From Paraspadella gotoi (lineage: Eukaryota; Chaetognatha): a stretch of DNA of 64,000 nucleotides. Positions 8,465-18,592 of the stretch are shown piece after piece. How positions within the stretch are numbered: the stretch's first letter is position 1; the number at the start of each line of letters is the position of its first letter. The position numbers and the translations under genes were made by a program. The DNA lies in assembly GCA_051294375.1 (NCBI GenBank), contig JBJCIZ010000239.1, positions 1,940,581 to 2,004,580 on the forward strand. The letters are read 5' to 3'. The notes under the pieces were generated by a model. It ran no database searches. It saw only the letters and a list, made by a program, of their open reading frames with translations, and was not told the DNA's origin.

Positions 8465-11400
8465 CTAGTCTGATAGAAGTTTGATGCATCGACTGCAAAA
8501 ATCAACAACGGCGGATATTTTGCAATTGGAAACTTTGCCTTCGAGAATGACCGTGACGAGGGTCTTCAATTCGGGCATTGCCCAAAACCTGATCGCCGAA
8601 GACAAGATATCCGCTTGACTAGAAAACCCATCGACGTGGGAATCGAAAAAATACAAAGTTAAATCCACGGACAATCTCGATAAGTTTTTGTAAACCGATG
8701 GAGAAACGTCGTCCCTGTTACGACACGTGTCGTAAGCGGTGAGGAAGAGTCGATTGATTTTGTGGCCGAGCGAGTCCCAGTCGGTCCCGTCGCTATGGTA
8801 ACCACGTCGCACGATCAACGTTTGAAAAGTTTCTTTGAAAGAGATGAGAATCTCGGAGGCCGTGGATCGAGTCTCGTCGTGGACGATCTCGTTGCCGGGA
8901 ATGACGCTCGTCTGTTCCGGTTCCGGCGAAGGTTTGTTGACGTTTTTGTTCAGCTTATCCCATTCGCCGCTCAACTCTTTTTCGAAGTATTTGAAATCGA
9001 GGTAAGTGGCGACCCAGGACTCGACCTTTTCGACGGACGTTTGGAGGCTGATCGTCACGGAAAATTCCACGATCTTCGCGTCCAACTCGGGAGACAGGAG
9101 AGAAGGCAGAATGGATTTGATTTCCTCCGAGCAAAATGGTTCGGCGAAGGTTTTACGCTCGGTCTGCAAGCCGCACACGAGAGCGGCGACCTCCGTGGCG
9201 ACGAATTGGGAAGGCTGGGAGACCGGCTGCGTTCCGGACGAAACGTTGGAGAAGCGTGCTCGAAGCTTCTCTTTTCCTCCGGGCAACAAGGTCGTCTTGG
9301 CGAAATGTTTTAATCGTTTGATGCATTTGGAGGAGACTCTCTCCGCCACGAATTCCACGCTCTTTTTCAACGACGCCTGGTGCAGAGAAAAGAAGCTTTC
9401 CCTGATGGAGCGATGCAGTTGCTTCTCGGAATTCCCCGACGGGGTCGATCTTTTGCTCGGCTCCTCGTTGAACGACATGGAAAGTGGAGTGATCTTCCTC
9501 ACCGTCGCTCCGGCCGCGTTGGAGCAATTTCGTTTGTTGGTCCCGGAGGAGAACTCGGCGAATTTCGCTTTGATTTCGTTGAGAAAGGAGAAAGAGTTGG
9601 AGAAGAATTTATCGCCGATGACCGGAGAAGCGTCGATGCCGGAGAAGCGAAAGTCTTTTCTTCGAGGATTCGGAGGAAAGACTTCGGGATATTCCAGATT
9701 CAAAACGTCGAAGACCCAACCGATGGTGAAGGTCAAGAGGAATTGATTACGAGGCGGAAGAATTTGAGCCCCGCGATTGCTCAACCTGACGGAAGAGTGG
9801 AGCTCCTTGAGGCGACGAAGGATCTCCAGTGCCGGGGACATTTTGAGAGAGACGGCGTCCATTTGAGACAAAAAGGCCACGATCCATGGCAAGTTGAGCA
9901 CGAGCCTTCCTCTCGACATGGAGTCGTCCAACTTGCGAGAAAAGAAGTCAACGGCGCCGTCGGTGGAAGAAGATTGTCGGAGATCGAGCAGCTCGGCTTG
10001 GATGGCCGAGGGCAGCTTGGTCGCGGATCGATAGGGCAAGAATTTTAGAAAACCGTAGAATTTAGCGAGGATTGTGAGTTGTGTCAGAGTCGTGGAGAGT
10101 TTGTCGGAATTTTCCTCGGATTCGTCCTCGCTCTCTTCGTCGAAATCGTCGAGGGAACCTTCGAGGCAAAGGATCTCCGCGTGGATCGAGTCGCTCAGGA
10201 GTCGGTTGAAGGAATCGCAGTCGGCGACGACGACAAAGTCGCGGAAGAACTCTTGGATGCCGGAAAATGCCGGCGGTGGCGCCGGTCCGAGTCGGACGGC
10301 CGGCTTAACGAATCTCTCCTTCAGCCTATTATACTTTTCTGGATTCGTGCGGCGCATGTCGCTGAGAAGAGCGTTGTCCTCGACGGCGGAGTCGCCGAGC
10401 GAAGAGGCGCCGCCAGGATTCGTGGCGCACATCAGCAGCAGCTGGGATTTGAAGAGGCGAGCGAAATGAACACGGGTCGCCAGGTATGGGTATGTGCTGC
10501 GGACTAAGGCGCCGATCTTCGATCCCATCGCGTCCCAGATCGTCCACCCGGCAGAGGCGTGGGAGTCCTGCCATTCGCGGAGAAGTTCGTAGAAATTGTC
10601 TCGTACTTTTTTGAAATGATGAAAAGATCTGTCGCAGGTGAAGTTGGATCGATCGTCAGTTTCAGGTTGGAAGGGGACGCCGGGCGTGGAATGAATCGAA
10701 AATAGGCCGAACTTGGACGTCGTCAGCGACGTCTCGTGATCTTCGCGAGTCTTGAGCTTCAAAGCCTCGAGATGCTCGAGAAGCGCCGGCTCGAAGGCGG
10801 CGATTCGTTTGTTATCGGCGATCAGTTTGACGGCAGCGCCGTCGAAGATTGACAGAACTTCCTTGATCAAAGACAAAGTCTTGACGGCGAAGAAGACGAT
10901 GTTGTGGATGGAGTGAAGATAAGATTGGGTCTCCAACAGCAGTTCGGCCACCGAGTCGCTCAAATCTTTCGCCACGTGACAGGCGGTGACCAAATCAGCG
11001 AGGTAGTAGATCTCCGCGGCCAGATTCGTTGCCAGGCCCTCTCTCAAAATTGAGCCGTAGAGGGAGGCGAGTCGGGCAAGTTGGTCGACCTTCGTCACCT
11101 TCGAGAGGACGGCGTCTTCGAACTCGGGGCCCGGAGACGATTGCACCGACTTGAGCGGCGTGGACGAGGCGCTGGGCAGGTCGGGCGGCTCGTTGACAGA
11201 CTTATTCTTCACCGGCGTCGTGAATCCACGAGAGGACATGTCGGGCTTGGTGGGAGTGAGGAGCGAGTTAGTTCCTTCGAACGTCGCCAGAGAATTGACG
11301 CTGGAACTCGGGGCGATCAACGAACTGCAGTTGGACAAGGTGGAAACGTCGGCGTCGCTGTCGCCGAAGGCCGAGTTGTTCGCTAAAGGTGGGACGTTTT

Positions 11401-12361
11401 CTTTCTCCGTCCACGACGCCGATCGAACAGGCGCGATGGGAGAGAGCGTTCGAAACACTGCCCTCTTCTTCGACTTTTTTTCGCCCGACTGTCGCGTGTT
11501 CGTCGGTCCCGTAGGCATCTTCGGAGGCTTCCCCGAAGGGACGGGATGAACGCGTCTTTCCGTCCAAGCCGCGGCGACGACGGGCGACTCTCCCTGAGGA
11601 GCTCCGTCGCCGAGAAGGGGAAACGAACCCGCGTCGACTTTGGCCGAGGAATCGGCGGCCACGAGGGTCGGACGAATTCTTCTTTTCGGCGTCGCGGCCG
11701 CGACGGCGCTGGAGGCGCTGGTGGCGACGGCTTCGAGCGGCGACGTGGAGGACGACTGTTTGAGGGAGGGAAAGTCCATAACATTTTCGGGATTCGGCGG
11801 CGGCGGAAGAGGCGGCGATTTTCGATTAGGCTGGAATCTCTTATCGTTGGACGCCCGGGCGCCGCCTCCGTTTCTGTCGCCGTTTTTGTTGTTACGTTCG
11901 TTGTAGTTGGACCTATTCCTCCTTCCCTGCATTCTCTCGTTCAACTTGGCCGACTGAGTATGATCCATCTTCTCCAACCCTCGGCCGTTTTCTTGGCCGG
12001 GCTTCTTTCGTCGGGCATCGTCGTTGGGCGTGGCGCCGCCGCCGCCTCCGCCAGTCGAGGAAAACGAAAGACTGCGGGAAGAGTTGGAGGCGGATTTTCT
12101 CGGTCGCTGATCTGAGACGGGACGGGGCTCGAACGGCGTCGTCGCGCCGGGAGCTGCTGCTGCTGCAGCGGTGCCGTCTCTCTGCAGCGTCCGTCCCGTT
12201 TCTTCCCTGAGGTGATGGAGGAAGAGAGGAACGAAGTCTCGTCTGGCGTCGTCGCCGAAATCTTCCAGTTTTTCGCGATCGAAGAGAATCCACTCGATCA
12301 ACGCGTCCACCGACAAATCCTCGGTCAGGACGCGGTTCAGGATTTGATGGAACACCTCCAT
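8465..12361 (-). CDS. CDAN1: Codanin-1 homologue
   Basis: Codanin-1 binds the histone chaperone ASF1 and regulates its nuclear supply of H3-H4; mutations in the human gene cause congenital dyserythropoietic anaemia type I. Single exon of 1298 aa (human 1227). The N-terminus EFV/DFVPLFLHHLREETGRTL-like segment aligns with the human start. The core carries the diagnostic PFQPETDDRSNFTCDRSFHH followed by FYELLREWQDSH, then a GIQEFFRDFVV segment, LAKFYGFLKFLPYR, and KKSVEFVAERVSSKCIKRLK, all in human order. A ~300-residue Ser/Pro-rich, basic and probably disordered stretch (residues ~70-380) separates N-terminus and core and includes a DFPSLKQ motif similar to the region used for ASF1 contact. 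Several shadow ORFs overlap it and are not genes. Intron absence is noteworthy, since the human gene has many exons. Confidence 0.92.
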   Translation of the reverse strand: MEVFHQILNRVLTEDLSVDALIEWILFDREKLEDFGDDARRDFVPLFLHHLREETGRTLQRDGTAAAAAAPGATTPFEPRPVSDQRPRKSASNSSRSLSFSSTGGGGGGATPNDDARRKKPGQENGRGLEKMDHTQSAKLNERMQGRRNRSNYNERNNKNGDRNGGGARASNDKRFQPNRKSPPLPPPPNPENVMDFPSLKQSSSTSPLEAVATSASSAVAAATPKRRIRPTLVAADSSAKVDAGSFPLLGDGAPQGESPVVAAAWTERRVHPVPSGKPPKMPTGPTNTRQSGEKKSKKRAVFRTLSPIAPVRSASWTEKENVPPLANNSAFGDSDADVSTLSNCSSLIAPSSSVNSLATFEGTNSLLTPTKPDMSSRGFTTPVKNKSVNEPPDLPSASSTPLKSVQSSPGPEFEDAVLSKVTKVDQLARLASLYGSILREGLATNLAAEIYYLADLVTACHVAKDLSDSVAELLLETQSYLHSIHNIVFFAVKTLSLIKEVLSIFDGAAVKLIADNKRIAAFEPALLEHLEALKLKTREDHETSLTTSKFGLFSIHSTPGVPFQPETDDRSNFTCDRSFHHFKKVRDNFYELLREWQDSHASAGWTIWDAMGSKIGALVRSTYPYLATRVHFARLFKSQLLLMCATNPGGASSLGDSAVEDNALLSDMRRTNPEKYNRLKERFVKPAVRLGPAPPPAFSGIQEFFRDFVVVADCDSFNRLLSDSIHAEILCLEGSLDDFDEESEDESEENSDKLSTTLTQLTILAKFYGFLKFLPYRSATKLPSAIQAELLDLRQSSSTDGAVDFFSRKLDDSMSRGRLVLNLPWIVAFLSQMDAVSLKMSPALEILRRLKELHSSVRLSNRGAQILPPRNQFLLTFTIGWVFDVLNLEYPEVFPPNPRRKDFRFSGIDASPVIGDKFFSNSFSFLNEIKAKFAEFSSGTNKRNCSNAAGATVRKITPLSMSFNEEPSKRSTPSGNSEKQLHRSIRESFFSLHQASLKKSVEFVAERVSSKCIKRLKHFAKTTLLPGGKEKLRARFSNVSSGTQPVSQPSQFVATEVAALVCGLQTERKTFAEPFCSEEIKSILPSLLSPELDAKIVEFSVTISLQTSVEKVESWVATYLDFKYFEKELSGEWDKLNKNVNKPSPEPEQTSVIPGNEIVHDETRSTASEILISFKETFQTLIVRRGYHSDGTDWDSLGHKINRLFLTAYDTCRNRDDVSPSVYKNLSRLSVDLTLYFFDSHVDGFSSQADILSSAIRFWAMPELKTLVTVILEGKVSNCKISAVVDFCSRCIKLLSD

Positions 12362-13271
12362 CCTTTTAAACTTTCTTTTTTAACTTTTAGTTTTTTCTGT
12401 TTTAGTTTATTTTTTTTTAAATTCCCTAAAACATAATCCTGAAATCAAAAGAGGGGAAAAAAATTGTTTTAAGGGAATATTCGGGATGATTCCCCTTCTC
12501 TTTTTCTCCGCGAATCGCAATCATTTTTTTTTCCTCAAAAAAAAAGTCTGGACAACAAAAAAAGGAAAAAAAAGTAGGGTAGGGGGAAGGAAAGTGGGGG
12601 CGCCAGAAGGGAGCGAAGGGAGCGAGAAGGGGAGGGGGAAATTTAATATCTCGATGTTTTTAGAGCAAAACATTGTTTGTTTTTCTTTCAACAACAATTT
12701 GAAAACAAGTTTGTTTTTTTTTGTCGAGTGACAATCTTGTAATATAATCTGATAATAGCACTATAATTTGAGATGCTCGACGTAACCGCGGAATTACGGA
12801 CGACTCCACTTTTTCTCTCTTCCAGAATTTCCGCCGCTAAAATCATCGACGGGTTTTCGTTTCGAAATCCACGGGACGAAACAAAAAGCGGGAAAAACCA
12901 AAATTACGGATTCTCAATTCGTTCCCGACCTCGTGTGTGGGGAGAGGGGGGGGGAACAACAGATCGCAAAAGAGTCATGAGATGAAGTGCGCGGAAAAAT
13001 CTTACTCGTTGACAAATTTGGAGGAGAAAAACTTTAATTCCGTAACTGAGTTGAACATCCTAATTTTTGATAATAAGGAATTAAAGACTCCTCAATATAA
13101 ATTGCAAATGCTTGTAAAAAGTAAGTGCTTAAATTAACATTATTTGTCTCATCGGTAATAAGAACGCGCCTCGTCTCAAGACTATTTTCGTCCGTCTTTT
13201 TGCTCCCCCCCCGGCCTCCACCCTCGAAGGAGCTTGAAAACAAACCGGAAGAAAAAAATTATGAAAAGAGT
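12362..13271. other. Intergenic, cyclin K 3' side to codanin-1 promoter
   Basis: About 900 bases between the codanin-1 start and the cyclin K stop. The left half is rich in A/T runs. A GC-richer patch at ~12,770-12,960 with CpGs could be the codanin-1 promoter or an untranslated exon. No open frame with recognisable homology. Confidence 0.45.
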
Positions 13272-15367
13272 TTACATGTGATTGGCCGGGGTCGGGGCGT
13301 ACGAGCTGTGAGACGTCGGGTGGTAAGAGTAAGTCCCAGGATGAAGTCCGGAAGGAGCGTAAGGCATTTGCTGGGCTACCGGGGGACCCGGATATCCGGG
13401 ATGAGAAGGCGGCGGCGGCGGATAATAAACGCCGGGAGCGGCCGCGTTGGCGGCGGGGGCGCCGCCGACCGCCGCCGATGGGAAACCCGGCGGAGGATGA
13501 GGATACGGAGGCGGAGGTTGCTGCGGGTAAGGATAAGGGTGGGAATGGTGAGGAGGCGCTCCCGACGCCGCCGCCGCCGCCGCGTGCGCGGCCGCATGCG
13601 CCGCCGCGTGCGCCGCCGGATGATAAGACGCGGGTGGAAGATAAGTGGGCGCCACGGCCGTGACGGCGCTCAACTGCGTAGGTTGGGCGCCGGCCGGCGC
13701 CGCGGGCTGAGTCGGAGGCGCCGGCGGGTGAGGTTGCGACGCGGGGTGTTGAGTCCTCGTCGATCCTCCGCTCAACAAATGCTGAATCGTCTTCTGACCC
13801 TCCGTGTTTAAAAAGGATCCGCCGTATTGAGACACGTATGGATTGAAGGAGGCGTAGTCGGGCGCCGCAACCGTCGAGGAAGACGGTGGATGGTAGGCCT
13901 CTTCGCGGGCGTGAGAGTTCGCCCCGACGCCGCTTCGTTGCGGCGTGTTGGTGGCGGAAGCGGAACGCGAGGACGGCTCGCTGGCGCCGAGAACCCGCAA
14001 CGCCGCCGGACCGGAAGGATTGTGAGAGTGCGCACCGACGGCGGCGGCGGCAGCGGCCGAGGACGGAGCGCTGTTGTGAGACGACGGCTGCGGCGGATTG
14101 AGAGCGTTAGCGTGTCCTTGCGGGTGCGAAGGCGCGTGGGCGGAGGCGGCGACGCCGCGACCCGAACTCGACTGCGTAGGAGTCTGTCCCGCCGAACTAG
14201 GCGTGTGGCCGGCGCTGGTCGGCGTCCCACCCGCCGGCTGATTCGGCGACCGCGTATCGGACTTTTGAGGGACGGACGAGTACAGGTCCAGGACTTGGTG
14301 ACAAATGTCCTCCAAAAGGGGCTGAGTCACGCCTTCCACCAAAGATTCGAACCATTTCATCCTGAGTAATAGAAGGAGAATGAAGAATCATTCGGCCCAT
14401 TTAACTCACCCAGACCACTGTAAGGACAGGTAAGTTCGACCCACTTGATGGAAGGATCCCGGCCGACCCAGTCTTTGATTTCCAGCTTGGTAAGGCGCGA
14501 GGCGAGAAACATGAGCGCCACGGCGATGACGTCCGGCTCCCATTGCAGGTGAAGCGTGGTTTGCAGCGAGTCGTTGATGAACGTCCACGCCATCTGGACC
14601 ATCTTTTGTTTCTTCTCGTCGTTGACGTTGCGGATGTTCTTGGCGTATCTGGAGGACGAGAAGGGCGGGGCGCAAGGAGCGGCGGAACAAAAAAGAAATT
14701 CGTTGTTCAATTTTTCTCTAGATTATTAACTTTCTAAACTAAGTCACTGACTTTAGCAAATAAGAGTAGGAATGATCCACTTGCAGATCGAAGTTCATCG
14801 TCTGTAGCAAAATCCGTTCCAAGATCATGACCTCTTCCTTGGGGTCTTCCCCGAACTGCACGAATTTGCTGTCGTCCAAGAGAGCCCGAGCGAATTTGAT
14901 CAAGTCTTTGCATTTCTTCGGAGTCTCTTCCACCTTTCCCGCTGGGAATGACATCAATGAAGTTAATGTAAATATTTTCATTTCTATAGCGTTGCCAAGA
15001 CAACTGACCATGACCATTGACCACCCTTACCCAGAAACAAACAGCACGTGGCCGTCACGTAGCGCGGAAAGTCTTTGAAGGATCGAAACATGTAAAAGCG
15101 ATGGAAATACAAGACTCCCGTCCAAATCGTGTCGAATCGAAGACCCATCTTGTTCCCGATGTCCAGTATGAGGCGCGCCCCTTCCCGACGATATCTGCCA
15201 CAGTTTTTTGTTTTTTTTTAACAAACAGTTGGTTAATAAACTTGTTAAAAGTAACCTCACCTCGACTCCGTGTCATTGTCCATTCCATCCCGGAACGAGG
15301 GCGTGTTCTTGAGCTCCTTTTTGTCAAAGTACCATGTGTTGTTGGCGGGGAGAGGCATGTTCTTCAT
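13272..15367 (-). CDS. CCNK: Cyclin K
   Basis: Regulatory subunit of CDK12/CDK13, which phosphorylate the RNA polymerase II C-terminal domain at Ser2 and sustain expression of long DNA-damage-response genes. Five exons: 15367-15261, 15194-15031, 14941-14752, 14648-14445 and 14361-13272, summing to 1755 nt (584 aa; human 580). The cyclin fold is nearly collinear with human: [94 protein letters not shown] and [15 protein letters not shown]. The C-terminal ~330 residues are Pro/His/Ala/Ser-rich, as in vertebrate cyclin K. At exon 4 I used the donor GTGGGT at 14444; using the later GTGAGT would cause an immediate stop. A Met nine bases downstream (15358) is an equally possible start. Confidence 0.95.
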
Positions 15368-15877
15368 GGCACAAAAAAAGCCGAGACACGAAAATGACGC
15401 GGGGAGAAAGAAAGATACGGCCTTAAAAAAAAAAAAAGATTTACAAAATAGTTTTCAGTCAAATTATTAAAAATTCCGCTATGCACCCCCCCCCCCACTC
15501 ACTTGTTAGCGTAAAACCATTCGGCCGCGAACGAAACTGGAAACGCGCGTCAACGAATTTCCCTCATTTTGTTTATTTCTTGAAAAAGAAAAGTTGGTGA
15601 AGTCGATCGATTCCCGGGTCTTGTGCAAAAGTGGGAAAAAAACTGGTATATTTCTTTTCTCTTCACTCGACGCAAAGTTCGTACATTTTTAAACTTTTAA
15701 GCACTGAAAGAAAATATATATAACTGAACATAAATTTCTCTTGAAGCTCGATTTTTTTTTCTTTTCGAAGAAACGGAAAAAAAAAAGAACAAGAAACGAA
15801 TTTCTATAACAAAATCCCGCAGCCGAGAAAAACGATGTTGTTGTCGCGTTTTTCAGAGAAAGAGAGACAAAGTCCGT

Positions 15878-15881
15878 CACG

Positions 15882-15913
<32 letters not shown>
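15878..15913. repeat. (GAC/GTC)n trinucleotide run
   Basis: About a dozen consecutive GAC units immediately beyond the stop codon of RPS15, so transcribed in its 3' UTR. Perfect or near-perfect and probably length-variable. Confidence 0.9.
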
Positions 15914-15915
<2 letters not shown>

Positions 15916-15916
15916 C

Positions 15917-16654
<738 letters not shown>

Positions 16655-17360
16655 TCTTTCTGTTCGTTTTTGATTCGACTACGAAATTCGATTTAAAACT
16701 GAAAGATTAAGATGACGTGGAAATAAAGTCCGGCTAATAATGTAAGTTACATTTTAACGAGTGGAAAGTGGTAATTTTCGTTTTTTTTATAACATGGATG
16801 TAACAACGTGACAGCTTAGTTTGTTAACTTAAGAGTTACAAGAAACATCGAGTCAATTTCACGATATAAACAAACAAAAACTAACAGCAAACCTAAAAAA
16901 GTGTAACCCATTTCATTTTCTTTAAAAGATAGTAAATAGTCGAATTTTTTTTCCTTATTTAGCAACGACCAGGGGCATGATTGAATGTGAGAAGCCGATT
17001 TTTTTTCCGAGAGAGAAAATAAAAACAACATGGAATGTCGGAAAAAAAACCCACAAAATAAAAAAACACTAAATCATAAGCCGACGGTATCATGCCTGAA
17101 AGGGAAGATGCGAGAGAGAGAAAGAGAGAGAGGGGGTGTGTAAAAAAGGAGAGCAAAGGGGAAAAAAAGAGCAGAAAAGAAAGATTTTTTTTTTCAAGAT
17201 CCCGTCTACAATATATCGACATAAAAAAAACTACTAACGCTATAAAAAAAAAAAAAAAATTAAAAAACAGAGACGACGAAGGCTTATGCAATTCCCCCCC
17301 CCCCAACCCAAACACGCAAGAAACGTAGATAAATATATTCATTGATTTTTATCGAAGATT
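16655..17360. other. Intergenic RPS15-GOLGA7
   Basis: About 700 bases of AT-rich sequence with A/T runs and a short GA-rich tract near 17,100-17,170. Should contain the RPS15 promoter and the GOLGA7 3' UTR. No coding signal recognised. Confidence 0.45.
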
Positions 17361-18301
17361 TCACGTGTGCACTTGGTGGGGTTCGGCGAAGATCGCGATC
17401 TCTATGCACCTCAATCCCCTCTCGATCGGATCGGTGAGCAAGAGTCCCCGCGGGAGATAGACCTCCTCGTTCTGTTCGGCGATGTAACGGGCGACCTTCT
17501 TGAGAGTCTTGTCGTAGTGGCTGTCCATGCAGAAGAAGATCATGTAGGCCGTCATGCAGGAGAAACACCCTGTATTGGGACATAAAATGGGTAAAGGAAG
17601 GGCGGAGATGGTAAGGAAGAAATTGGACTACGGTGGACGGGTGATAAAGTACAAAAGATGTTTTATTAACAATTATACAAAAAGAAAAAGCACTCAAAAA
17701 AAAAAATTCTGTCAAACCCTTCCCAATCCCCCCCAAAAAGTAAGCTATCAAATTACTGTCAAATAATAACTGTAAAATAAACTGTCCAAATTTAGGGGCA
17801 AGATAATTTATTTATTAAATGAATGGATAATTTTTATATTGGTTGTACCAATTTCATAAAATGAAGTTCATTTACATTTAATAATGGTACTGATACATAA
17901 ATGACATGAATCAAATCAGAAATCAAATTCAACCAATCATTTACTCAAAAAAAAAAAAAAAGAAAAAAAAAGAATCAATACAATCGACTCGCAGAATTCA
18001 AATCGATTCCAAATAATCATTCAAATCAAAATCGCAAACCAACGTGACGCCCCTCCGCCCCCCCAAGATCCCCACCTTCGCAGAGGGTCTTCCCGTCAAT
18101 CATTTCGGCCTCGGCGTAAAGCTGATTCAAGTTGTTGAGGGTGTTCTCGTAGGTTCCGCGTTCCACCTTGTTCTCCAACTCCGGAGGAAACTTGGTGGAG
18201 AATCGGCAGTTGGTGCCGTCCGAGAAATCCCGCTGGACGAAGATCTTCGTGCAAGGGATGCGGGAAGATTCCTCGGCGTGAGGCGCCGCGGCCGTCGCCA
18301 T
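17361..18301 (-). CDS. GOLGA7: Golgin A7 / ERF4-type palmitoyltransferase cofactor
   Basis: Small Golgi-associated partner of DHHC9-type palmitoyl acyltransferases; the complex palmitoylates Ras proteins. Two exons: 18301-18076 and 17569-17361, summing to 435 nt, 144 aa (human 137). Recognised from [32 protein letters not shown], the Cys-rich [19 protein letters not shown] segment (where the human protein has GCLACLTAYTIFLCMETHY), [16 protein letters not shown] and the signature [16 protein letters not shown]. The splice junction falls within the EGCF...C stretch, split as EG|G-C. The membrane-proximal cysteines probably carry palmitates, by analogy with the human protein. Start at 18301 is the first in-frame Met and gives a short Ala-rich leader. 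Confidence 0.95.
17811..17866 (+). repeat. Copy 1 of an interspersed repeat with an ATTGGTTGTACCAAT palindrome
   Basis: Sits in the GOLGA7 intron. It shares with 48,994-49,042 (opposite strand) a ~45-base block of the form TTATTAAATGAATGGATAAT followed by TATATTGGTTGTACCAATTT. The centre can fold as ATTGGT-TGT-ACCAAT. Related copies are at 29,336-29,405 and 48,248-48,292. Confidence 0.6.
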
Positions 18302-18592
18302 CGCGACCCGAAGGGGGGGGGGTTGACTAGGAAACGACTAGAGTTCGATTTTTCGGTTTTTTTTTTTTTACAGGGGAGCGTTACTGTTTGACATAAGTTT
18401 GTTTACGATTCGTTTTTATTCATTTTTCATTCACTGTAAAAAATAAAGCGAAGAATAAAATTTGCAATGGGTAAAAATAAAAATTTCAAGGAGATGGCGG
18501 ATCAACGAGAAAAATTTAAAAACATCAATAAACAAACTTAACCTATAACAAACAAAAAAATAATATTGATCAGAAAAAAAAAGACAAGGAAG
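18302..18592. other. Short intergenic spacer
   Basis: AT-rich gap between the GOLGA7 start and the CEP152 stop; presumed promoter and 3' UTR. Nothing else seen. Confidence 0.5.

Noticed and set aside
13827-14369. Arg-rich plus-strand ORFs over cyclin K
   Set aside because: Complement of Pro/Ser/Ala codons of the cyclin K tail; it reads as poly-Arg/Gly.
15878-15913. Possible CRISPR-like or regulatory array next to RPS15
   Set aside because: It is a plain GAC trinucleotide microsatellite without spacers. No CRISPR array is expected or seen in this animal sequence.
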